Assembly (NCBI GenBank): GCA_965216255.1
Contig: OZ244148.1
Location: 2,046,001-2,110,000 of the forward strand
DNA from: G965216255 sp965216255
Lineage (GTDB): Bacteria > Bacteroidota > Rhodothermia > Rhodothermales > Bin80
Direction of reading: 5' to 3'
DNA length: 64,000 bases
Every line of letters starts with the position of its first letter. Within the stretch, counting starts at the first letter, position 1. A program made the position numbers and the translations under genes. Shown piece by piece: positions 18,011 to 26,494 of this stretch. A model generated the notes under the pieces. It worked only from the letters and a program-made list of their open reading frames with translations, did no database searches and was not told the DNA's origin.

Positions 18011-18922
18011 TCACGCTACCTGTTGCACGCCCCGCGCCTCCAGCGAAAGACCCACGCGACGCACCAACCCCTCTAGTTCCTGCCGCGTCCGGCCATCAAG
18101 CCGCAACCCGGGCGGCCGGATGTAGGAACTTGCGATGATCCCACGGCGGAGAAACACTTCCTTACGAAAGGCAAGCCCAATCCTGGGCTGAAATTCGTAG
18201 CGAATAAGCGGGATATACCGGTCGAAAATGCGGGCCGCCTCCGCATACCCTCGCTCTGTAAACGCCCTGTAGATGGCCACGAGCACTTCCGGAAACGCAA
18301 ATCCCGTCATAATGCCGCGGGACCCGCGCTGCAGTTCTTCGAGAAAGTACTCTCCGCCCAGCCCCCCGAAAATGCCGATACGATCCCTTGCCAGCTCAAG
18401 AATGCTGCTGAGCTTGGTAAGCACGGGCTGCTCTTCGAGCTTGATGTACCGCACCCCATCTATTTCCGTTGCAATCCTTGCAATGATAGCAGGCGAAAGC
18501 GTCGTGACAAAGGACTCCGGGAAGTCATGAATTGCAACCGGAATGTCCAGTGCCTCGGAGACCTCCTGATAGAACGCAAACAGCACGGCATCATTCTGTA
18601 CACCAATCGGCGCAACAAAGACGGCGGCCGCACCGAGATCCTGGGCCTCCCGGGCCTGCTCAATGGCGCCGGCGGCCCCGAAGGCCCGTACTCCCGCCCA
18701 GACGGGCACGCTGCCTGCTGCCTGCCCGACCACCGTTGCAATAACCTGCCGCCGCTCCTCCAGGGCAAGCTTGTGGGCCTCTCCCATAAACCCGAGGATG
18801 GAGAAGCCGTGTACGCCCACGTCCAGTTCAAAATCAATCAGCCGCCGGAGGCTTACTTCGTCAACGATGCCACTTGCCGTAAACGGGGTGGGAAGAATGG
18901 GAAACACGCCGAGTGCTTTCAT
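18011..18922 (-). CDS. DapA/NanA-superfamily lyase or aldolase
   Basis: A 303-residue TIM-barrel protein of the dihydrodipicolinate synthase/N-acetylneuraminate lyase superfamily; members form a Schiff base with a pyruvate-like or related oxo-acid. Visible blocks are GVFPILPTPFTASGIVD at the N terminus, HGFSILGFMGEAHKLALEER in place of the usual GTTGE loop, and VRYIKLEEQP with the expected Schiff-base Lys. The usual Tyr of the YNxP motif appears as HDFPE (IPVAIHDFPESF), so it is unlikely to be a standard DapA. AAGGA lies about ten bases before the ATG. It starts 14 bases after the hydantoinase stop and is the last gene of the leftward operon, suggesting a late step of the pathway. Exact substrate unknown. 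Confidence 0.82.
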   Translation of the reverse strand: MKALGVFPILPTPFTASGIVDEVSLRRLIDFELDVGVHGFSILGFMGEAHKLALEERRQVIATVVGQAAGSVPVWAGVRAFGAAGAIEQAREAQDLGAAAVFVAPIGVQNDAVLFAFYQEVSEALDIPVAIHDFPESFVTTLSPAIIARIATEIDGVRYIKLEEQPVLTKLSSILELARDRIGIFGGLGGEYFLEELQRGSRGIMTGFAFPEVLVAIYRAFTERGYAEAARIFDRYIPLIRYEFQPRIGLAFRKEVFLRRGIIASSYIRPPGLRLDGRTRQELEGLVRRVGLSLEARGVQQVA

Positions 18923-18936
18923 GCGGGTCGTTTCCT

Positions 18937-20325
18937 TCAGATTTGGTTAGATGAATCATCGGACTGCGCCGGGCGCACGAAATGCCCCGTTCCGGGCGAG
19001 GCAACCACGCAGCCATCGCGGTACACGCAGCTTCCGCGAAGATAGGTAGCCTTGATGCTACCCTGCACGGTCTGACCATGGTAGGGACTCCAACCGCATT
19101 TGTGATGCAGCTTGCGTTCTTCGAGAATCTGCTCGCGGTGGGGATTAAAGATCACGAAATCCGCATCCCGCCCGACCTCCAGACGCCCTTTGCGTCTTAG
19201 TCCGAAGATGTTCGCCGGCTGCTCTGCCAGTGCTTCCACGAACGTAGCGAGTGAAATCCTACCGCGCGCCACGCCTTCGCTGTAGAGCAGTGCGCCCAAC
19301 GTTTCCGCCCCGGGCAGCCCAGCATACGCATCAAAAATGCTGCCGGTCTCCTTGTTTGCCAGCGGGTAGGGCGAATGGTCGCTCGTTACGATATCGATTT
19401 TCCTGTTCCGGAGCCGCTCCCACAAGGCATCCACGTCGCCCCGTGTCCGCAGCGGCGGATTACACTTGGCGCGCCCGCCGAGCGAGCGCAGCGCCTGCTC
19501 CGTAAGGACCAGGTACTGGATACAAGTCTCGCCGGTTGCCGCCACCCCTTGTGTCCGATGCCAGTCTATGAGGTCGAACGTGCGCGGTATCGTGCCGTGG
19601 ACCATATGCAGCCGCACACCAGTCCAGTATGCCAACTCCAGCAGCCGGCCGGCCGCTTCGGCCTCCGCCACCGGTGGCCGGCTCCGGGCGTGGCATTGCG
19701 GATCCAGCTCACCGTCCGCCCTGATGCGCGCCGTAAGGTGATCGATGATTTCCTGGTTTTCCTGGTGGGCCGCCACCGGCAGGTTGTGCAAGGCAATTTC
19801 CTGAAACCCCTCATACAACCGCCCGTCCGGGATCCGCGGAAAGCGGTCCGCATCCACATGGAACGTGGACACCTTGAAACCGCAGACGCCACTGCGGGCA
19901 AGATCGCCGACGACATCAAGGGGGCCAGACGGTGCAAAGGTGGCGTACAGCGCCACGTCCACCATGGCCTCGACCGAAACATCGCGGATCTTGCGCTCCA
20001 GTGCCTCCAGATTCCGCACGGGCCGGGACGGCCTGTCAAAGGGCATGTCAATAACGGTGGTCGTGCCCCCTGCCGCTGCTGCCGCCGTGGCCGCGGTGAT
20101 GCCTTCTTCGGGATCCGAGCGCGTGTGGACGTGCGCGTCCACGAAGCCCGGCAGGATGAGCATGCCACGGGCATCCACACAGCGCGTGGCAACAAGCGGT
20201 ACCGCAGAGATCGCCGCAATTGATTCGCCCGTGACTCCTAGCCACCCGTGACGCAATACCGTGCCGCGCGGCTGCACGATATCGCCCTGCACTGCCAGGT
20301 CCAACGCGCCTTCCTGCTGCATCAT
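18937..20325 (-). CDS. Hydantoinase/dihydropyrimidinase-type amidohydrolase
   Basis: About 462 residues; a cytoplasmic cyclic-amide hydrolase of the dihydropyrimidinase/allantoinase group, which opens hydantoin, dihydropyrimidine or ureide rings. It shows the metal motif GFVDAHVHTR (His near residues 65 and 67), CGFKVSTFH with the Lys normally carboxylated to bridge the two metals, HMVHGTIPR, and TSDHSPYP with the catalytic Asp. The C-terminal part carries GLRRKGRLEVGRDADFVIF, typical of the family. I chose the ATG at 20325, which overlaps the AroM stop as TGATG; an ATG nine codons further upstream would overlap AroM more. The operon partners (DapA-like lyase, deacylase, DUF6282) suggest breakdown of a cyclic or acylated nitrogen compound. 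Substrate not determinable. Confidence 0.86.
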   Translation of the reverse strand: MMQQEGALDLAVQGDIVQPRGTVLRHGWLGVTGESIAAISAVPLVATRCVDARGMLILPGFVDAHVHTRSDPEEGITAATAAAAAGGTTTVIDMPFDRPSRPVRNLEALERKIRDVSVEAMVDVALYATFAPSGPLDVVGDLARSGVCGFKVSTFHVDADRFPRIPDGRLYEGFQEIALHNLPVAAHQENQEIIDHLTARIRADGELDPQCHARSRPPVAEAEAAGRLLELAYWTGVRLHMVHGTIPRTFDLIDWHRTQGVAATGETCIQYLVLTEQALRSLGGRAKCNPPLRTRGDVDALWERLRNRKIDIVTSDHSPYPLANKETGSIFDAYAGLPGAETLGALLYSEGVARGRISLATFVEALAEQPANIFGLRRKGRLEVGRDADFVIFNPHREQILEERKLHHKCGWSPYHGQTVQGSIKATYLRGSCVYRDGCVVASPGTGHFVRPAQSDDSSNQI

Positions 20326-21008
20326 CACACGGATCTGGGAAGGGGGATGCACAGGATCGACCTCAAAACGTCTGCGGCCAAATGTCCGAGATCCAAGACG
20401 GGCAGGCCGACGCTGCTCCTAACGCGCTGCAGTACGTTGTCGGGGTAACCGACGTAGTCGAACACAAGGGCCGAAAGGTCCGCCTCGCGGGCAAGGCGCT
20501 TCTGCAGCCAGTCGGAATGCGGCGCAGAGTCCGGTCTTTCTTCCTCGGACCATACGCTTGGCACGAATCCTGCCCGCCTCCACTTTCGGCCAGCGGCGGC
20601 GCGTTGACCATCCGTAGGAACCACTACCGCAAGCCTTGAAAACCCCATGCAGTCAAGCGCACACGCGCCGAGTTGATATGGCCGAACAAGCGGCCGCGAT
20701 CCTGCAAGGCCCTCAAACTCGCCGGCGCATAGCAGCACAGTGGCTAGGACGCCCTCTTCTTCCAGGCCATCGAGCGCCCGCTGCAAGAGAGGCGTCAGGA
20801 AAGCTTCCTCTACCCTCACGAGCCTCCCACTGCGAAGGCGGGTAACGAGCGGATACGTAGCGACGGCGGGCAGGTTCGAGGCACGAAGACCATCCAGAGC
20901 GCCCCGGCACCGCACGTCATAGTGTGCTGCCACAGGGGCCAGTAGCGCCAACAAGTCCGGCCGGGGTGTCTGGCCGATGGTGAGCGCTCCAATAGTATCA
21001 CTGACCAT
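20325..21008 (-). CDS. AroM family protein
   Basis: About 227 residues starting MVSDTIGALTIGQTPRPDLL, the hallmark opening of AroM-family proteins (IGxxTIGQxPRxD). Other blocks are LLCAGEFEGL, ALDCMGFSRLAVVVPTDGQ and LVFDYVGYPDNV. E. coli AroM has no firmly assigned activity; the fold resembles the Asp/Glu racemase superfamily, where a Cys pair usually matters. The start at 21008 lies two bases after the stop of the binding-protein gene. The frame remains open for 33 more codons upstream, but those would overlap that gene and lack AroM likeness. Its place among hydrolases and transport proteins suggests a role in the same catabolic unit. Confidence 0.82.
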   Translation of the reverse strand: MVSDTIGALTIGQTPRPDLLALLAPVAAHYDVRCRGALDGLRASNLPAVATYPLVTRLRSGRLVRVEEAFLTPLLQRALDGLEEEGVLATVLLCAGEFEGLAGSRPLVRPYQLGACALDCMGFSRLAVVVPTDGQRAAAGRKWRRAGFVPSVWSEEERPDSAPHSDWLQKRLAREADLSALVFDYVGYPDNVLQRVRSSVGLPVLDLGHLAADVLRSILCIPLPRSV

Positions 21009-21010
21009 GG

Positions 21011-22438
21011 TCAAGAAAACGTTATGTGGCCTTCGATCGACGGCATCCACCCTGCTAAATCCGCGCGTATTCCAATACACCGCATGGGGTTGTAGAGGAA
21101 GACCCACGGCGCGTCACGGCTCAATTGCGCGTAGGCCTGCCGATACAGCAGCTGCCGAGCCGACACGTCTACCGTGGCGCGGGCCGTGTCCACAAGCCGG
21201 TTCAATTGCGGGTTTTTATACCCTAACCACCAGGGTCCGCGAAGACCGGAATGAAATTTTTCACGGAGGATGCGAAATGTGCTTAGGGGGCTGGAATCGA
21301 AGCAGGCCGCATCGTGGATGCGCTTGGCCCGCACCCGCTCGGCATATGCTGTTCGATCAGCATGCTGCACGACCTGCGTATCAATGCCGACTTCCGCGTA
21401 GTAGGCCGCCATCCCTGCCGCCAATTCAATGGCCTCGTCCGGCAGCGTCGTCGGTACGTCCAGTTTGACGGCACACCCGTTGCCGCAGCCTGCCTCCCGC
21501 AAGAGTGCCCTGGCTCGCACAGGATCATAGGCGTAGCCGGGCACGCCAGGGTCAAAACCGAGATGCAGCGGGGTTAGCGGTCCGGTAATACGCTCGGCGG
21601 CGCCATGCATGACGCCGCGAATCAACGCCGGCACATCAAGGGCGTGGTTAAGGGCCTGCCGCACCTTCCGTTCCGTACATGGCCCCTCAAATAGGTTGCA
21701 CATGAATGCGGCACAGACGCTGGTCTTTGCCCGAACGAGTCGCACGCGGGCGGAACGGAGTACTGTATGCTGGGCCGACGCGTGCAGACCAGCCGCTATG
21801 TCGGCCTGCTCGGTCAAGAGCATCTCCAGCCTGTCGCCGGGATCTTCAACCGCCAGCCAAATGAGCTCATCCGGCACCTGCCTCTTTCCCCAGTGGCAAT
21901 CCGATCTGACCAGACGCACGGCCTCGTCTGAGCGCGCCCCCACACGGTACGGACCCGTCCCCAAGAGCACTTCCGGCAGCCCTTCTATGCCCTCACGCGA
22001 TAGGATAGGTACATCAACCAAGAGATCGAGCAAGTCAGCCGTGGGCTCCGGCGTAGTTAGCAGCACGCCGTGCGAGCCGTCTGCCTGTATGGAACTCCCA
22101 GCAAGGTAGCTCTGAAATACGCCCGCCGTCCCCAGTTCTCCGCCTGCAGCGCCGGACTGCACGCGCCGCAGTGCCGTGACAACATCTTCGGATGTTAGCG
22201 GCTTCCCGTCATGAAAATACACCCCCTCCCGAAGCCGGAAGCGCCATGTGCACGCGCCGGCGGAAAGCGTCAAGCCCGCGGCGAGACACGGACCGTAGGT
22301 GCCACCGGGCTGCCGCCGAACGAGAGGCTCGTAGACCGCGCCCAGTATGCTAAGCCGATCGGCGTCGTCGCTGGTAAGGTGCGGATCCCCAATCCGCACG
22401 TGCTTCTGGAGTATGCAGACAGAGCGGCCGGCAACCAT
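21011..22438 (-). CDS. Family 5 (peptide/nickel-type) substrate-binding protein without a signal peptide
   Basis: 475 residues of the DppA/OppA/NikA binding-protein family. It has ILGAVYEPLVRRQPGGTYGP, FRLREGVYFHDGKPLTSEDV and VRQALNHALDVPALI, which are standard family blocks. Unlike the lipoprotein at 27478-28992 it starts directly at the mature fold (MVAGRSVCILQKHVRIGDPH), with neither a hydrophobic export segment nor a lipobox. The ATG overlaps the upstream stop as TAATG, so translational coupling fixes the start. It may be a cytoplasmic binding or sensing protein, or its signal was lost. It is one of three binding proteins in this locus. Confidence 0.85.
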   Translation of the reverse strand: MVAGRSVCILQKHVRIGDPHLTSDDADRLSILGAVYEPLVRRQPGGTYGPCLAAGLTLSAGACTWRFRLREGVYFHDGKPLTSEDVVTALRRVQSGAAGGELGTAGVFQSYLAGSSIQADGSHGVLLTTPEPTADLLDLLVDVPILSREGIEGLPEVLLGTGPYRVGARSDEAVRLVRSDCHWGKRQVPDELIWLAVEDPGDRLEMLLTEQADIAAGLHASAQHTVLRSARVRLVRAKTSVCAAFMCNLFEGPCTERKVRQALNHALDVPALIRGVMHGAAERITGPLTPLHLGFDPGVPGYAYDPVRARALLREAGCGNGCAVKLDVPTTLPDEAIELAAGMAAYYAEVGIDTQVVQHADRTAYAERVRAKRIHDAACFDSSPLSTFRILREKFHSGLRGPWWLGYKNPQLNRLVDTARATVDVSARQLLYRQAYAQLSRDAPWVFLYNPMRCIGIRADLAGWMPSIEGHITFS

Positions 22439-23517
22439 TATTGAGCATCTTGGGTGACCGCGGGTGGCAGATCCAAGAGCCGCTCCGGGTTGGTCTTTAT
22501 CATGGTACGAATATCGCCGGGCGAAATGCCCAGATCCAGCATGCAGGCCACGAAGGCCCGCAGGCCCTCCACCGGCGTCGGGAGCGTGTACACGCCAAAG
22601 TCAGTCCCGAGAATGCAGTGCTCTGCGCCCAGCTCCCGGATCTGGTCCGCGACGCGTCTTATTCCACCGCTGGGGGTATTGTCCATGCCCTCATCAATGG
22701 ACATGTATTCACGCTCGACGTAGTAGTGCGTCTTGGGTATGGGGGTCGTGTGCGTGTAGGCAGCCAGCGTGTACTCGATAAACGCGCCGGCGGCGGCCAT
22801 GTGTTTTAGCTCTTCCATCGACGCAATCTTCGTCACGGAGCTGGCTACAAGCAGCTTGCCAATACCGTACTGCGCTGCTAGATCCACAAGCCGCAGCGCC
22901 TCCGGAACCGATACATGACCGGTGTTGAGATAGACGTTCGGATGCGCTGCCATCAGGCGCAGGATTTCATTTAGCTCAGGGCCGGGTGCCTCGTTCAAGG
23001 GGATGCGGATGCACCGGTCCAATTCTTCGCGCTTGAAAGCAGGATAAAGCTCGCTCAGTGGCACAAAGCGCCCATCCACCGCGTGGCCTTCACGGGCTGC
23101 CTGAAAATACGTGGAGTGTGCCCCGAAGCTTATGAACTTTGCACCTGTCCCGTAATGCAGGGCCGTCTTTACAGCCCGCGGATTCATGCCCCCATAGACC
23201 GTATTCAGAATCAGTCCCCCGAACGTGGTAAAATCCTGTACCACCCGATTGACGATCCACGAAGTGCCGTTACTCATTTCGAAGACGTCCATGAAAACCA
23301 GCGCCCGCATGCCGGCGTCGCGGGCCTCGATGGCGGCCTCGACCGGATCCACGCGCCTGGGACTGCTGAAAATGTGGGGACCAGCGTGGACATGGATGTC
23401 AATCGCGCCCTGCAGGAGCATGCTCGTAAGCTCCATAGACCGCCCCTCCGGCAGCAACGCCGCTCGCCCCCCGGGCGACGACTCAGATCGTTCGCCTTTT
23501 ATCGGTCTTACGCTCAT
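22438..23517 (-). CDS. DUF6282-type amidohydrolase-like protein
   Basis: About 359 residues from the ATG at 23517, which overlaps the upstream stop as ATGA. It has AIDIHVHAGPHIFSSPRRVD near the N terminus, a metal-binding HxH as in amidohydrolases, EARDAGMRALVFMDVF, NVYLNTGHVSVPEALRLVD and a late CILGTDFGVYTLPTPVEG with an acidic candidate. That arrangement matches the DUF6282 family as I know it: TIM-barrel metal-dependent hydrolases of unassigned substrate. A longer start far upstream would overlap most of the deacylase N terminus region and is not needed. It is translationally coupled to both neighbours, so it belongs to the same pathway. Confidence 0.78.
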   Translation of the reverse strand: MSVRPIKGERSESSPGGRAALLPEGRSMELTSMLLQGAIDIHVHAGPHIFSSPRRVDPVEAAIEARDAGMRALVFMDVFEMSNGTSWIVNRVVQDFTTFGGLILNTVYGGMNPRAVKTALHYGTGAKFISFGAHSTYFQAAREGHAVDGRFVPLSELYPAFKREELDRCIRIPLNEAPGPELNEILRLMAAHPNVYLNTGHVSVPEALRLVDLAAQYGIGKLLVASSVTKIASMEELKHMAAAGAFIEYTLAAYTHTTPIPKTHYYVEREYMSIDEGMDNTPSGGIRRVADQIRELGAEHCILGTDFGVYTLPTPVEGLRAFVACMLDLGISPGDIRTMIKTNPERLLDLPPAVTQDAQ

Positions 23518-24434
23518 AGCACACCCAGCCACAACAGGAAGGCATCCTTCTTGGCCGGCATGCCCACGTTCATATTCATGACTTTTGCATCTGCCGGCGC
23601 TATAACCACCTGCAGGATATTGCCAAAATAGTCGCGCACGACGCCAAGCCGGTCGCCCTTCTGCACGTCCTGACAGATAGAGACTTCGGGAAAGAAGATA
23701 CCCTCGTCGGCGGCCGTGACCCAATAGCGCTCCCCGATGATGCGCGGCTCGGGCACCTCGTGCGGCGCGCCGCCAAGGAAGCCCAGATCGCGCAGCACAT
23801 TGACGATGCCGTCATACATGGGCCCGTCGTCACGGCTGCCCATCTCACCGCATTCCGGCGTGATTTCGGGGATGCCCAGTTCGTCTCCCAGGCTCTTCTT
23901 TGGCCAGAGCCACCAGGCCGGTCGCTCGCCGCCCGGATTCGGTGGCGGCTCGCCCCGGTACTTGGAAACGCTGATGATGCCAAGCCCGAACATCTTTGCC
24001 ATGCGCATCGCGGCTACTTCTGCAGCCTCGTCCCCGATGAGCCTGCAGATCACGTACGGGCACATGGCCTCGGTAAACTCGCCTCCGTGACAGTTGATGA
24101 GGTAGCTGCTTCCGCGCGCACACTCCAGCATCATGCCCTCTATGGCGGGCAGCGTGGGTGCAAACTGCGTCCAGTTCAGGAAGGACTCCTCATTGGCCGC
24201 CAGGCTCACGACGATGGTACCACGCACGTCGCCCGGGTCCAGTGTCCGGTACAGCCGCTGCACAGCCTCCAGGCCGGCATACTCGGTACCGTGCTGCCCG
24301 CCAATTACAGTGATCTGCTCACCCGCGCGTGCACCGCGAATGATGCCGACAGGCATGCGCAGTGTCTTGCCTGCTGCCGTTTGCCTGGTTAGGAAAGTAG
24401 CCTCCTTGCTTTCGGTCATTGGGCTCACACGCAT
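23514..24434 (-). CDS. AstE/AspA-type zinc deacylase (succinylglutamate desuccinylase/aspartoacylase family)
   Basis: 306 residues of the M14-like deacylase family, which remove an acyl group from amino-acid amides or related compounds. The zinc motif is GGQHGTEYAG (His 48, Glu 51), followed by INCHGGEFTEA, likely the third metal ligand region, and EITPECGEMGS further on. The C-terminal beta domain (IFFPEVSICQDVQKGDRLG, IAPADAKVMNMNVG) is typical. A GAGGTG ribosome site about eight bases before the ATG supports this start. The stop overlaps the DUF6282 start. Together with the hydantoinase it suggests stepwise hydrolysis of an N-acyl or cyclic amide taken up by the adjacent transporter. Confidence 0.82.
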   Translation of the reverse strand: MRVSPMTESKEATFLTRQTAAGKTLRMPVGIIRGARAGEQITVIGGQHGTEYAGLEAVQRLYRTLDPGDVRGTIVVSLAANEESFLNWTQFAPTLPAIEGMMLECARGSSYLINCHGGEFTEAMCPYVICRLIGDEAAEVAAMRMAKMFGLGIISVSKYRGEPPPNPGGERPAWWLWPKKSLGDELGIPEITPECGEMGSRDDGPMYDGIVNVLRDLGFLGGAPHEVPEPRIIGERYWVTAADEGIFFPEVSICQDVQKGDRLGVVRDYFGNILQVVIAPADAKVMNMNVGMPAKKDAFLLWLGVL

Positions 24435-24450
24435 GGTATGGCACCTCTAT

Positions 24451-25542
24451 TTACGAAGGAACGTGCGCGGAAACCAGGTCCCGTACTGCCCCTAGGTAGG
24501 CTCGCTGTCCGTCCACGCAACGGTAGAGCCCAATCTCAGGATCAACCAGATCACCGCGGGGGTCAAAGTTGATGGTTCCAATAGCCCCAGGGTATGCCTG
24601 TATCTTCTGCATCTCTTCCAGCACGGCGCCGCGGCTTATCTCTTGTGCACGCCGTGTGGCCTCCAGTATGAGCGCTGCGCAATCGAAGGCCTCTGCGGCG
24701 TACTGCGGTGCTGCCAGCATGACGGGATACCGCGCCGCAAAGGCTTCAAGAAAAGCGCGCGCCGAGGTCTTGATCCGCATGTCCACACCAGCCAGCGTAT
24801 GGTACGGGGCCACCGCATCTAGGCTCGGTACCTCCAGGAAAGCATACGGCTTCAGGGCGTCACTTCCCAGAAACGTCGCCGCAAGCCCCAGGTCACGGAG
24901 CCTGTGCGCGATGATATGGGCCTTGTTCCAGTATACGGCAAAGTAAACCAGATCGGGCTCGGCAGCGAGCGTCGCGGCTGTCAGCGCGTCAAAATCAAGG
25001 CGGTGCTCCCTGTCTCCAAATCCGAACTCCAGCACCGGTTCGCATCCCAGACGCCGCGCTTCTTCTCCCACAATCTCGGCAATGGGCCGGCCCCATGCCG
25101 AGGCGTCGTGCAGGATTGCGATACGCTCCGCATGGAGATAGCGCACGGCTACCTGCGCTAGCGCGCGCCCCTGAAAATGGTCGTTGGCCACTAGGCGGAA
25201 AAAGTTGCGGTAGCCCTTGTTGACCAGCAGCGGGCTCGACGCCTCGGAAGTCAGCTGCACCATACCGGCCCCGTGGTAAATATCCTGCGTCGCCACCGCA
25301 AGTGCGCTGTTCAGCGGGCCCAGCACGGCCAAGGCATCGTCTCGCCTGGCAAACTGCGCCGCCGCTTCACGGGCCACCGCCGGATCCCGCATATCCAGGA
25401 CGGGCATGAGTTCTATGGCCACCGGCAGATTTCTGCTGGCATTCGCTTCCTCAATTGCCATCTCGGCTGCGCAGTAGCCCGTCACGGCGTGCACGGCTTC
25501 TGTCGAGACCTGGAAGCCGATCTTGAATGAAGTCCTCATCAT
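24451..25542 (-). CDS. Branched-chain-type (Peripla_BP_6) binding protein without a signal peptide
   Basis: 363 residues of the Leu/Ile/Val-binding type I fold: FKIGFQVSTEAVHAVTGY at the very start, AMAIEEANASRN-like helix (AEMAIEEANASRNLP), ALAVLGPLNSALAVATQDIY, and SSPLLVNKGYRNFFRLVAND. The frame has a TAA stop three codons before the ATG pair, so no export signal can be added. It begins inside the mature fold and would stay in the cytoplasm. No LivHMGF partners are in the window. Possible roles are an intracellular ligand sensor or AmiC-like regulator, or a protein that has lost its signal. It starts 49 bases after the DppC-like permease stop. Confidence 0.82.
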   Translation of the reverse strand: MMRTSFKIGFQVSTEAVHAVTGYCAAEMAIEEANASRNLPVAIELMPVLDMRDPAVAREAAAQFARRDDALAVLGPLNSALAVATQDIYHGAGMVQLTSEASSPLLVNKGYRNFFRLVANDHFQGRALAQVAVRYLHAERIAILHDASAWGRPIAEIVGEEARRLGCEPVLEFGFGDREHRLDFDALTAATLAAEPDLVYFAVYWNKAHIIAHRLRDLGLAATFLGSDALKPYAFLEVPSLDAVAPYHTLAGVDMRIKTSARAFLEAFAARYPVMLAAPQYAAEAFDCAALILEATRRAQEISRGAVLEEMQKIQAYPGAIGTINFDPRGDLVDPEIGLYRCVDGQRAYLGAVRDLVSAHVPS

Positions 25543-25591
25543 GAAGGGAATTTATGCGTGCCCGCACGGCACTACTGGTTCCGGCTGCCCC

Positions 25592-26494
25592 CTAGTCCAC
25601 TAGCCGCGGATCGTAGTAATCACGCAGCCAGTCTCCAATTACGTTCACGCTGTAGACGGTAAGCATCAGGGCAATACCAGGCAAGGTAGCCACCCACCAA
25701 GCCAAACGCAGATAGTTTCGACCTTCGCCCAACATGCCTCCCCAGGTGGGTGTAGTGGGCGGCACGCCCACCCCCAGAAAACTAAGCGAGGCTTCATTGA
25801 TAATGTTGGTCGCCAGCGCGAAGCTGGCAATCACGATCAGCGGACTTACAATGTTCGGAACAACGTAGCGGAAGATCACGCGGGCACCGTGTGCCCCGAG
25901 GGCATGGGCAGCTGCGACGTAATCCTGATTGCAGACACTGAGCGTCTGCCCCCTGGCGATCCGGCAAAAAGGCGCCCACGTGGAGAGGCTAAGCACCAAA
26001 ATCACGTTGCGGACGCTCGGCCCAAGTATGGCCATCAGTGCTACGGCCAGAAGAATAGACGGAAAAGCAAGCTGGATGTCTACCAGGCGCATGATAATGC
26101 TCTCGGCCGCGCCACGGAAGTAGCCTGCCACCACACCCAGTATCGTACCCAGAATGCCGCCCAAAAGAACGGTGGAGAGCCCGACGAAGAGGGAAACGCG
26201 CGCGCCGTATATGACGCGGCTCGCTAGATCCCGGCCCACATTATCCGTGCCCAGCACATGGGCGGGCGAACCGCCCTCCAGCACCATAGGAGGCTGGAGA
26301 CGGTTGCGAATATCAACGTCATCGGGATCGTAGGGTGCAAGAAACGGCGCGAAGACGGCCATCGTGACCATCGCGGCCAAGAGAATGCCACCCAATAGCG
26401 CCAACCTTGAGCGGTAGAAGCTCCCCAGAAGCAGCCACGTCCCGGAGGACCTGTTCAATCTGGGCACGGGGGCAGAGTCAATTCTGCTGGTCAT
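25592..26494 (-). CDS. Dipeptide/oligopeptide-type ABC permease (DppC-like)
   Basis: 300 residues, second inner-membrane permease of a Dpp/Opp-type importer. The N-terminal region has the FYRSRLALLGGILLAAMVTM TM1 segment. FLAPYDPDDVDIRNRLQPP and HVLGTDNVGRDLASRVIYGA are signature blocks of DppC/OppC, and FLGVGVPPTTPTWGGMLGEG near the C terminus is the typical final loop. The EAA-type ATPase contact loop lies near AAAHALGAHGARVIFRYVVP. Its start overlaps the DppB-like gene by 17 bases, indicating co-translation. The partner ATPases are divergent at 29093-31071. Confidence 0.93.
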   Translation of the reverse strand: MTSRIDSAPVPRLNRSSGTWLLLGSFYRSRLALLGGILLAAMVTMAVFAPFLAPYDPDDVDIRNRLQPPMVLEGGSPAHVLGTDNVGRDLASRVIYGARVSLFVGLSTVLLGGILGTILGVVAGYFRGAAESIIMRLVDIQLAFPSILLAVALMAILGPSVRNVILVLSLSTWAPFCRIARGQTLSVCNQDYVAAAHALGAHGARVIFRYVVPNIVSPLIVIASFALATNIINEASLSFLGVGVPPTTPTWGGMLGEGRNYLRLAWWVATLPGIALMLTVYSVNVIGDWLRDYYDPRLVD

